From: Ignavibacteria bacterium
GTDB lineage: Bacteria > Bacteroidota > Ignavibacteria > Ignavibacteriales > Melioribacteraceae
DNA length: 6,345 nucleotides
Direction: 5' to 3'
Assembly: GCA_027347545.1 (NCBI GenBank)
Contig: DAIEQT010000162.1
Location: 1-6,345 of the forward strand
Position 1 is the first letter of the stretch, and every line of letters starts with the position of its first letter. Of this stretch, positions 1-5,668 are shown in pieces. The notes beneath the pieces were generated by a model, which saw nothing but the letters and a program-made list of their open reading frames with translations, was not told the DNA's origin and ran no database searches. The translations under genes were made by a program, and so were the position numbers.

Positions 1-1
1 T

Positions 2-3000
2 CTGGCTAAAGGGGAATCATTTCCATATGAATTTACATTTGCTGTTGATGCCATTACAACAAAGCAGGCTTTTGAAGTCGTAGCAGATTATTCTGGTGAT
101 GAAGATCAAACCAATAATTTAACAACTGCGTTCGTTCGTCCCGGTTATGTTGCCGGGACAGTTCTGCTGAACGAGGTAATGTACAATCCGTTAAATGGCG
201 AGCCGGAATGGATTGAGCTCTACAATAATTCGGCATACAATGTTGATTTGGAAGAATGGTCTATTGCAGATGTTCTCACAACACCTCAGAAGACAAAAAT
301 TACCGCCAAGGATTTTTCGTTTCCAAGTAAAACGTATTTAGTTGTAGCAAAGGACAGCACAATAAAAGATTACCACAAATCAATACCCGGCAAGTTGATA
401 GTAAGTTCGTTTGCAAATCTAAACAACGATGCCGATGGAGTTGTGGTAAAAGATTCGCGCGGTGTTACGATAGATTCATTGTTGTACGATAAATCTTGGG
501 GTGGTGAAAATGGAAGATCGCTGGAAAGGATTGCACTTGATAACGCTACGAACGCAAAAACGAATTGGGCTTCTTCCAAAGATATTGAATTGAGTACACC
601 CGGTAAGATTAATACAGTTTCGCAAAAAGATTTTGACCTTGAAGCTTCCTCGATTACCTCGGCGCAAAATTATGGTGTGGTTGGCAAGAAAGTGAAGTTT
701 AGTATAGATGTAAAGAACATCGGAAAAAATAACGCGGCAGTTTTTTCTGTAAAACTTTTCCGTGATGGAAACAAAAACGGATTTGGCGAGCCGAGCGAAT
801 TAGTTTATCTAAAGAACGAAACAAATTTGGCATCGGGAATTTCAAGCAAGTATGATGTTGAAGATGGTTCATACTTGAACGGTATTAACAATTATCTGGC
901 TGTTGTTGAGTTTGCAGTAGATCAATTTGCGGATAACAATCAATCGCTGTTAAAAATTAACTGCGTTGTTGTTAACGAAGAAAGAAATGATTTGGTAATC
1001 AACGAAGTGATGCACTCGCCAATAGTAGGCGAACCGGAATGGATTGAAATTTACAACAACAGCACAAAGCAAATTAACTTGAAAGGTTATCAAGTTGGAA
1101 ACGGCGCAAGCAAAAGCAAAGTTATTACTCAAGACGTTTTTCTAAAACCGGAAGAATATTTTGTCGTTGCGAAAGACAGCGCGGTGTTTACACGGTTTAC
1201 AAATATCAGCAAGTCTGTTATTGCAGCCTTTCCAACACTTAGCAATACAAAAGATAGAGTTGTAATACTCGATTCGCTCAACCGGACGATTGATTCTCTT
1301 GAATACAAAAGCATTTGGGGCGGAACCGGCGGCAAATCTTTAGAGCGTTTGGACTGGATTAAATTATCTACCGATTCAACCAATTGGAAAACTTCTGTGC
1401 ATGAGCTTGGCGCAACACCGGGATTTATTAATTCTATCTCCCAAAAGAAATTTGATGTTGTATTAACAAAACTATTCTATAATCCGGCAGTTCCATTGGC
1501 TGGACAACGAGTAAAGATTTCCGTTGCGGCGAGCAACAAGGGTAAAAACGATGCGGCTTTCAAATTCATTTTATATAGAATAAACAAAGACGGCTCTAAA
1601 CAAAAAGTAGAAGAAACAAACACGCTGGTGATTACTAAAGAAGCTTCGCTCACTTACGATTTCACTTTTGCCATTGAAAGTATTCTCACCAAACATACTT
1701 ATGAAGCGGTTGTGGATTTTGGAGCGGACGAAGACTTAACTAACAATTCTGCTTTGGCTTCCGTTCGCCCCGGTTATTCTACCGGAACTGTTTATATAAA
1801 TGAAGTTATGTACAACCCGCTTAACGGTGAGCCGGAGTGGATAGAGCTCTACAACGCTTCGGGTATTGATGTTGATTTGGAAGATTGGTCAATTACAGAT
1901 GTATTAACAACACCGCAGAAGCAAATTATAAAAGCAAAAGATTCTCTCTTTCCAAAGTATACATTCCTGGTAATTGCAAAAGACAGCACGATCAAGAATT
2001 TTCACCGGGAAATTCCAACGAAACTTATAGTAACGCCATTTGCCAATTTGAATAACGATGCCGATGGTGTTGTAATAAAAGACTCGCGCGATGTAACAAT
2101 TGATTCCGTTCGCTTCGATAGCAAATGGGGCGGAGAGAATGGAAAATCTCTCGAAAGAAAACTTGTTGCTGTTCTGCCAACAGAAAAAACAAATTGGGGT
2201 TCTTCCAAAGATTTGGAATTGAGCACGCCGGGAAGAATTAACAGTATTGCAATAAAGAAATATGATCTTGCGTTAAAAGCAGTTGTACCTAAGCCAATTT
2301 ATCCGGCTGTTAACGAAGAGATAAGTGTTGGCGCTAGAGTAATTAATTATGGAACAAGCGATGCTGATAAATATTCCGTACGCTACTTTGTAAAGAACAA
2401 TAACACATACACTCTTTTGGGAGAGACAAGCGGAGCTAACTTAAAGAGCAATGATTCGCTTGTCGTTTACTCATCAAACAAAATTAAGTTGAACGATGTA
2501 AAGACAGTTCTCTGCAAAGCGGTTTTCTCAAATGATGAAGACACACTCAATAATTATTTCAGCGGAGATATAATTCCCGGTGCTAAGTCGAACGCAGTGT
2601 TAATTACCGAAGTAATGTACGATCCGCTTTCTCACGAACCGGAATGGGTAGAGTTTCTTAACGCATCTAACGAAGCAATTAACTTGAAGAACTGGGCAAT
2701 CAGCGATTTACTTCCAACGCCAACAAAAACAACAATAACTACAAATGATGATTTTATTCAGCCCGGCGAATATGCAATTGCAACACCTGATACAAACGCG
2801 TATGCTTTTATTCCGCCTAAGAAATTTTACCAAACTAAATTCGGCTCACTCGGCAATACTTCCGATGGAGTTATGCTTTACGATTTCCGCGGCGCTGTGA
2901 TTGACAGCTTTTTCTATAAGTCAAGCTGGGGCGGAAACAACGGCTCATCGCTGGAAAGAATTTCTTTAACCAAAGCTACCAGCGACAGCACAAACTGGAT

Positions 3001-3892
3001 TAGTTCAATCTCAACTGTTGGCGCGTCACCGGGAATTAAAAACGCGTCTTCAAATCCGAAGAGTTACAAAACCGGCTCACTTGTGTTCAACGAAATTTTA
3101 TACGAACCGGAAACCGGCGGAGCTGAATTTGTAGAGCTTTACAATACATCAAACGATTCCATCCAAGTAGGCGGAATGGATTTGCGTATTGGCTCAAAAG
3201 AAAGAGTTAAACTTTCGCCGGCAACTTTTATTGTTCCGCCAAAAGAGTTTTTTGTGCTTGCTTCGGATTCTACGATCTACCAAAAGTATCCATCGTTAAA
3301 TAAAAAAGTAGGTAGAGTTTCTTCATCGCTTAATTTATCAAACGAAGGAACATCACTACTCGTAAAAGATTTATTTGGAGCAACTTTAGACTCTGTGATT
3401 TATTCTCCATCATGGCACAACAGAAATTTTCTTGAAACGAAAAACAAATCTTTAGAAAGACTTAATCCGGCATTAAATTCAAACGATAAATCTAACTGGA
3501 GTACCAGCGTAACAAGCGAAGGCGCAACTCCGGGAAAGCAAAATTCTATTTATACTCAAAACCTTGTCGGGGATTCAAAGGTTAACATTAGTCCAAATCC
3601 GTTTTCGCCGGATAACGACGGCTTTGAAGATTTTGCAATCATTAATTTCAATCTGCCTTACAAACTTTCTCAAGTTCAGATAAAAGTGTTTGATAGCCAG
3701 GGACGTTTAGTAAGAACGCTGCTGGAAAACCGCCCATCGGCAACAAACAACTCTGTAATTTTTAACGGACTTGATGATGAGGGCAGAGCTTTACGAATTG
3801 GCATTTATATTCTATTAATAGAAATTGCCGCAGAAGGCAATAACAATATCGAAACAATAAAGAAACCAATTGTAGTAGCAAGAAAACTTTAA
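2..3892 (+). CDS. Lamin-tail-domain repeat protein with CARDB-like linkers and T9SS/FlgD-type C-terminal domain (5' partial)
   Basis: The frame is open from base 2 with no stop, so the true start lies outside the window and 1296 residues are visible. The ATG at 179 is not a start: it is the Met of the repeated motif NEVMYNP, inside a domain. Five lamin-tail domains (LTD, an Ig-like beta sandwich) lie at about 158-628, 992-1450, 1790-2260, 2597-3058 and 3080-3553. Each opens with (I/L)NE(V/I)..P....EPEW(I/V)E and carries a late W(G)G.(N/G)G.SLER motif followed by NW..S....G(A/S)TPG..N. CARDB-like linkers (xDL..., ending in AxxxxDxxxNN) fill 629-991, 1451-1787 and 2261-2596, and the tail of another occupies 2-157. 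The protein ends in a sorting-type domain at 3581-3889. No enzyme domain is visible. I infer an extracytoplasmic, probably T9SS-exported, adhesive or structural protein; its specific role is unknown. The missing N-terminus would hold any signal peptide or catalytic domain. Confidence 0.9.
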   Translation: MAKGESFPYEFTFAVDAITTKQAFEVVADYSGDEDQTNNLTTAFVRPGYVAGTVLLNEVMYNPLNGEPEWIELYNNSAYNVDLEEWSIADVLTTPQKTKITAKDFSFPSKTYLVVAKDSTIKDYHKSIPGKLIVSSFANLNNDADGVVVKDSRGVTIDSLLYDKSWGGENGRSLERIALDNATNAKTNWASSKDIELSTPGKINTVSQKDFDLEASSITSAQNYGVVGKKVKFSIDVKNIGKNNAAVFSVKLFRDGNKNGFGEPSELVYLKNETNLASGISSKYDVEDGSYLNGINNYLAVVEFAVDQFADNNQSLLKINCVVVNEERNDLVINEVMHSPIVGEPEWIEIYNNSTKQINLKGYQVGNGASKSKVITQDVFLKPEEYFVVAKDSAVFTRFTNISKSVIAAFPTLSNTKDRVVILDSLNRTIDSLEYKSIWGGTGGKSLERLDWIKLSTDSTNWKTSVHELGATPGFINSISQKKFDVVLTKLFYNPAVPLAGQRVKISVAASNKGKNDAAFKFILYRINKDGSKQKVEETNTLVITKEASLTYDFTFAIESILTKHTYEAVVDFGADEDLTNNSALASVRPGYSTGTVYINEVMYNPLNGEPEWIELYNASGIDVDLEDWSITDVLTTPQKQIIKAKDSLFPKYTFLVIAKDSTIKNFHREIPTKLIVTPFANLNNDADGVVIKDSRDVTIDSVRFDSKWGGENGKSLERKLVAVLPTEKTNWGSSKDLELSTPGRINSIAIKKYDLALKAVVPKPIYPAVNEEISVGARVINYGTSDADKYSVRYFVKNNNTYTLLGETSGANLKSNDSLVVYSSNKIKLNDVKTVLCKAVFSNDEDTLNNYFSGDIIPGAKSNAVLITEVMYDPLSHEPEWVEFLNASNEAINLKNWAISDLLPTPTKTTITTNDDFIQPGEYAIATPDTNAYAFIPPKKFYQTKFGSLGNTSDGVMLYDFRGAVIDSFFYKSSWGGNNGSSLERISLTKATSDSTNWISSISTVGASPGIKNASSNPKSYKTGSLVFNEILYEPETGGAEFVELYNTSNDSIQVGGMDLRIGSKERVKLSPATFIVPPKEFFVLASDSTIYQKYPSLNKKVGRVSSSLNLSNEGTSLLVKDLFGATLDSVIYSPSWHNRNFLETKNKSLERLNPALNSNDKSNWSTSVTSEGATPGKQNSIYTQNLVGDSKVNISPNPFSPDNDGFEDFAIINFNLPYKLSQVQIKVFDSQGRLVRTLLENRPSATNNSVIFNGLDDEGRALRIGIYILLIEIAAEGNNNIETIKKPIVVARKL
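158..3553 (+). repeat. Array of five lamin-tail-domain coding repeats with a 1629-bp higher-order period
   Basis: Equivalent codons (the M of NEVM, or L in copy 5) lie at 179, 1010, 1808, 2615 and 3098, giving spacings of 831, 798, 807 and 483 bp. Copies 1 and 3 are the closest pair: both contain NEVMYNPLNGEPEWIELYN, DVLTTPQK, FANLNNDADGVV and ELSTPG. The linker ends before them also match (VRPGY..GT at about 140-160 and 1769-1789). The ancestral duplication unit was therefore probably linker+LTD+linker+LTD, about 1629 bp. Copy 5 follows copy 4 without a linker and is the most diverged, with the GG of the WGG motif lost. DNA identity is interrupted by many third-position changes, so this is an old protein-level repeat and not a recent tandem duplication. 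Confidence 0.9.
3581..3889 (+). other. C-terminal FlgD-like / T9SS sorting-type domain of the LTD protein
   Basis: The last ~100 residues begin with VNISPNPFSPDNDGFEDF and continue with a strand pattern ending in VKVFD-like IKVFDSQGRLVRTL, FNGLDDEGRALRIGIYIL and KKPIVVARKL. The SPNPFSPDxDG opening and the G.D..G....GiY core are typical of FlgD-Ig/CHU_C/T9SS type A C-terminal domains in Bacteroidota and Ignavibacteria. In those families they act as secretion and surface-attachment signals. The Trp often found before G.D..G is Phe here. That it is exported by T9SS is inferred. Confidence 0.7.
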
Positions 3893-3896
3893 GGTG
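3890..3896 (+). promoter_or_regulatory. Ribosome-binding site overlapping the upstream stop codon
   Basis: TAAGGTG combines the TAA stop of the LTD protein (3890-3892) with a Shine-Dalgarno-like TAAGG. It lies 6 nt before the ATG at 3901. With only 8 bp between the genes, this supports co-transcription and possibly translational coupling of the CoA-binding gene. Confidence 0.6.
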
Positions 3897-3900
3897 CCAA

Positions 3901-4368
3901 ATGACTTACAAAGAAAAGGTTGATGATTTTCTTTCGCAAAAGAGAATTGCGATTGCCGGTGTTTCCAGAAATCCCAAAACAGAAGTTGGAAACGCCATCT
4001 ACAAAAAATTTAAGGAAGCCGGTTACACACTTTATCCAATCAATCCCAATGCGGATTTAATTGAAGGGGATAAGTGCTATAAGAATCTTGCCGAAACACC
4101 GGAGAAAGCCGATGCTGTTTTTATTGCAACAAATCCGGCAGCCTCGGCAGATGTTGTTAAACAGTGTGTTGATAATGGAATCAAGCGGGTTTGGTTTCAT
4201 CATGGAATGGGAAACGGCAGCTACAACAAAGAAGCGGCGCAGTTTGGAGAAGAGAACGGTTTGACCGTTATTCATAACGGCTGCCCGATGATGTTTATTA
4301 AAGGTGCCGATCCGTTTCATAGGTTTGTGGCATTCTTGAAAAAGATTTTTGGGAAGCTGGATAAGTAA
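3901..4368 (+). CDS. CoA-binding domain protein (YccU-like, CoA_binding_2 family)
   Basis: This 155-residue protein is a single Rossmann-type CoA_binding_2 domain, close to full length for that family. Residues about 15-25 (RIAIAGVSRNP) form the first strand and nucleotide-binding loop. GNAIYKKFKEAGYTLYPINP (about 30-49) is the typical following helix and strand with the PINP/PVNP motif. ADAVFIATNP and VKQCVDNGIKRVWFHHGMGN are the later strands, and HNGCPMMF near the C-terminus is the conserved cysteine-containing segment. There is no signal peptide or membrane segment, so it is cytosolic. Family members are thought to bind CoA or acyl-CoA and are often annotated as succinyl-CoA synthetase-like or predicted CoA-binding proteins; no reaction is established. 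Its ATG is 8 bp after the LTD gene with a good RBS. There is no clear functional link to that secreted protein. Confidence 0.9.
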   Translation: MTYKEKVDDFLSQKRIAIAGVSRNPKTEVGNAIYKKFKEAGYTLYPINPNADLIEGDKCYKNLAETPEKADAVFIATNPAASADVVKQCVDNGIKRVWFHHGMGNGSYNKEAAQFGEENGLTVIHNGCPMMFIKGADPFHRFVAFLKKIFGKLDK

Positions 4369-4388
4369 ACTAAACTTTGCTAACTGAG

Positions 4389-4478
4389 GCGCGGTTTTTA
4401 TCTTACGGCGTTATTTTTTAGAGATTAGGAAAACCATTAAACACTTATTAGAAATAAAAGAAGCCTGGAAAACCGCGC
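4389..4478 (+). repeat. 10-bp perfect inverted repeat bracketing the PAP2 start region
   Basis: GCGCGGTTTT (4389-4398) and AAAACCGCGC (4469-4478) are exact reverse complements 70 nt apart. G-U pairs at both ends (4388/4479 and 4399/4468) would extend an RNA stem to 12 bp. The loop contains the AGGA (4427-4430) and ATT (4436) proposed as RBS and start of the PAP2 protein. The right arm is within its coding frame. No U-tract follows, so it is not a standard terminator. Confidence 0.5.
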
Positions 4479-5092
4479 TGGCAGATAAAGTTTTCCGCCT
4501 AAAGTTTATTCTATCTGTTGCTATGCTTGCTTTGGCGCTATTCTTCCTTGCAAAGTTTTTGCCATACAGCGAAACACGTCCCGGCTTTTCTTTGGATGAC
4601 CCATTGCTCTCAACTTTCAAGCCGGTTGATTTAACCTGGATAACTTTTGTTTTGATTTACGGCGCGTTGCTTGTTGGACTTGTATCTATTGCAAAGTATC
4701 CCAGAAGAATTATAATCGCGTTTCAATCTTATACATTAGTTGCGTCGCTGCGATTGATTACAATTTACTTTCTTCCCTTTAACGCTCCGCCGGATATTAT
4801 TCCAATGGAAGATCCTTTTGTAGCTTTCTTTGGCGGAGGAAAAACACTTCAGCGCGATCTTTTCTTTTCCGGTCACACCGCAACAATGTTTTTGTTAGCT
4901 CTAGTAGCAAAGAATAAAATTCTGAAGACGGTTCTGGTTGTTTGTACAATTCTTGTTGCGGTTGCGGTTTTAGCTCAGCACGTTCACTATACAATAGATG
5001 TAATTGTAGCGCCATTTTTTGCATACACCGGTTACCGCATTGCACGCCTAATTAACAAGAAAAAAAATGCGAAAACGGAAAAAGCGGCTTAG
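4436..5092 (+). CDS. PAP2 / sphingomyelin synthase-like membrane phosphatase (PAP2_C type)
   Basis: This integral membrane protein has the PAP2 catalytic triad. Counting from the ATG at 4523, these are His118 in DLFFSGHT and His155 and Asp159 in HYTID. The DL.FSGHT and HYTIDV patterns match the sphingomyelin-synthase-like PAP2_C branch, whose members transfer or hydrolyse lipid phosphate headgroups at the membrane. The substrate here is unknown. The SETRPGFSLDDPLL segment after the first membrane helix is also typical. About six hydrophobic segments are visible, and the tail is Lys-rich. I place the start at ATT 4436 because the frame from 4388 is open and encodes a basic amphipathic leader (KHLLEIKEAWK, then FRLKFIL) of the kind seen in this family. 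AGGA sits 5 nt upstream, whereas ATG 4523 has no RBS and lies inside helix 1. No ATG, GTG or TTG exists in this frame upstream. The conservative call is 4523-5092 (189 residues); the extended form has 218. Function is confident, the start is not. Confidence 0.8.
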   Translation: MKHLLEIKEAWKTALADKVFRLKFILSVAMLALALFFLAKFLPYSETRPGFSLDDPLLSTFKPVDLTWITFVLIYGALLVGLVSIAKYPRRIIIAFQSYTLVASLRLITIYFLPFNAPPDIIPMEDPFVAFFGGGKTLQRDLFFSGHTATMFLLALVAKNKILKTVLVVCTILVAVAVLAQHVHYTIDVIVAPFFAYTGYRIARLINKKKNAKTEKAA

Positions 5093-5107
5093 CACAATTT
5101 TCCAAGT

Positions 5108-5128
5108 CGTCATGGTTTTAGCATGACG
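5108..5128. repeat. Hairpin, 7-bp stem
   Basis: CGTCATG (5108-5114) and CATGACG (5122-5128) are perfect reverse complements around a 7-nt loop, starting 15 nt after the PAP2 stop. The downstream sequence is TTAAAAAAG, without a U-tract on the + strand. It may help stop or stabilise the PAP2 transcript 3' end, or be a REP-like intergenic palindrome paired with the hairpin at 5143. Confidence 0.5.
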
Positions 5129-5142
5129 TTAAAAAAGAATTT

Positions 5143-5164
5143 GCTGTCACGGAATCGTGACAGC
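5143..5164. repeat. Strong hairpin, 9-bp perfect stem at the carB-remnant junction
   Basis: GCTGTCACG (5143-5151) and CGTGACAGC (5156-5164) pair perfectly around a 4-nt GAAT loop. An A-run precedes it (5131-5136) but no T-run follows on +. Read on the minus strand, a T-run follows about 6 nt after the stem, but there is no minus-strand gene to terminate. The right arm supplies the first codons (GTG ACA GC) of the carbamoyl-phosphate synthase fragment, so it marks the boundary between unrelated sequence and gene remnant. Confidence 0.6.
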
Positions 5165-5507
5165 TGCAAAACTTTACGAATCAGGAATAAAATTCTATGC
5201 GACGAAAGGTACTTCGGATTTTCTTTTAAAGTATGGAATTGATGCCGAGGTGCTTCAATGGCCGCTGGATAAGATAGAACCTAACATTTTAACATACCTA
5301 AGCGAAGGAAAAATCGATTTGGTTATCAACATTCCTAAGTCAACAGAAAAAATTGAACTGGATAACGATTATCTAATTCGAAGGAAAGCCATCGATTTGA
5401 ACATTCCGTTAATCACTAATCTTCAATTCGCAAAAAGATTAATCAAAGCGCTTAAGCGTTACCGAACTTCAGATCTGTTAATTAAAAGTTGGGATGAGTA
5501 TCAATAG
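5157..5507 (+). CDS. Orphan C-terminal MGS-like domain of carbamoyl-phosphate synthase large subunit (probable 3' gene remnant)
   Basis: These 116 residues match the C-terminal allosteric MGS-like domain of CarB/CPS1. ATKGTSDFL (15-23) is the phosphate-loop strand, DLVINIP (54-60) and NDYLIRRKAID (70-80) are the conserved core, and IPLITNLQ (83-90) precedes the last helix. The wording (ATxxTSD.L, V.QWP, SW.EY near the end) is closer to eukaryotic CPS1-type than to E. coli CarB. A complete CarB has over 1000 residues; here both ATP-grasp halves are absent. The domain itself also lacks its first strand (the usual SVRDRDK-like segment of about 14 residues). The in-frame sequence upstream (KRICCHGI after a stop at 5130) is unrelated. 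The only start is GTG 5157, inside a hairpin and with no clear RBS. I infer a truncated, probably unexpressed remnant. The frame has no internal stop or frameshift, so the truncation may be fairly recent. A retained stand-alone MGS protein is the alternative. Confidence 0.65.
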   Translation: MTAAKLYESGIKFYATKGTSDFLLKYGIDAEVLQWPLDKIEPNILTYLSEGKIDLVINIPKSTEKIELDNDYLIRRKAIDLNIPLITNLQFAKRLIKALKRYRTSDLLIKSWDEYQ

Positions 5508-5547
5508 GCAGTAGGCAATTGGCAGTCATCAGCAAGCAATCAGCAAG
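5506..5547. repeat. Degenerate heptanucleotide tandem repeat, about six units
   Basis: Starting inside the TAG stop of the carB fragment, 7-bp units run AGGCAGT, AGGCAAT, TGGCAGT, CATCAGC, AAGCAAT, CAGCAAG, decaying from a (A/T)GGCA(G/A)T consensus. The last part also contains ATCAGCAAG twice (5528-5536 and 5539-5547). It resembles the short heptamer repeats found in intergenic DNA of cyanobacteria and Bacteroidota-like genomes. There is no coding potential. Confidence 0.7.
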
Positions 5548-5565
5548 ATAAAGTCTGTTCAGAAC

Positions 5566-5581
5566 AATTCGTGAATTCGTG
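5566..5581. repeat. 8-bp tandem duplication AATTCGTG x2
   Basis: AATTCGTG occurs at 5566-5573 and again at 5574-5581, in the non-coding stretch after the heptamer repeats. It is short and could be slippage or part of a dispersed intergenic repeat. No function is visible. Confidence 0.5.
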
Positions 5582-5591
5582 GCTATACCCT

Positions 5592-5608
5592 TCTCAATAT
5601 TAATGAGA
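5592..5608. repeat. AT-centred dyad upstream of marR
   Basis: TCTCAATATTAATGAGA is a 17-bp dyad with one mismatched pair around its centre (5600). It can form a 5-bp TCTCA/TGAGA stem and is followed by GTTAAATTTTT. It could be a weak terminator ending readthrough from upstream, or a second protein-binding site in front of marR. Confidence 0.3.
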
Positions 5609-5621
5609 GTTAAATTTTTAG

Positions 5622-5653
5622 ATTGCTTGCACATACAAATATATTTTATTAGA
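5622..5653 (+). promoter_or_regulatory. Direct repeat copy 1: putative MarR operator/promoter of the marR gene
   Basis: This 32-bp sequence is repeated at 6132-6163 with a single mismatch (T5645 versus C6155). It contains TTGCTTGCACATACAA (5623-5638), a dyad with the symmetric skeleton TTG..TG..CA..CAA, which is the size and form of a MarR-family operator. A reasonable promoter reading puts -35 at TTTAGA (5617-5622) and -10 at TATATT (5640-5645, 5 of 6 to TATAAT), so the dyad fills the spacer. Transcription would start near 5652, leaving a short leader. Promoter assignment is inferred; the repeat is directly seen. Confidence 0.65.
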
Positions 5654-5668
5654 TTAGCGATGTAATTA

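Noticed and set aside
179..181. ATG as start of the large LTD protein
   Set aside because: The frame is open back to base 2, the upstream residues match the end of a CARDB-like linker seen again before copy 3, and this Met is internal to the repeated NEVMYNP motif.
370..2226. Minus-strand open frames of about 60-85 codons inside the LTD gene
   Set aside because: They recur at equivalent places in the repeats (opposite the WGG/SLER region), have no RBS or recognisable domain, and are reading-frame shadows of the repeated coding sequence.
158..3553. CRISPR-like or satellite repeat array
   Set aside because: The periodicity is that of in-frame protein domains of about 157 residues, with silent drift between copies; there are no short identical repeats with unique spacers.
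4057..5045. Short overlapping frames on both strands within the CoA-binding and PAP2 genes
   Set aside because: They are antisense or shifted readings of well-supported family proteins with catalytic or binding motifs, and show no protein-like composition of their own.
5108..5164. The two hairpins as a classical intrinsic terminator for the PAP2 gene
   Set aside because: Neither is followed by a U-tract on the + strand. The stems are real, so they are listed as hairpins only.
5506..5621. Attachment site or insertion-sequence end near the carB remnant
   Set aside because: No transposase, no terminal inverted repeats and no target-site duplication pair could be found; only short tandem repeats are present.
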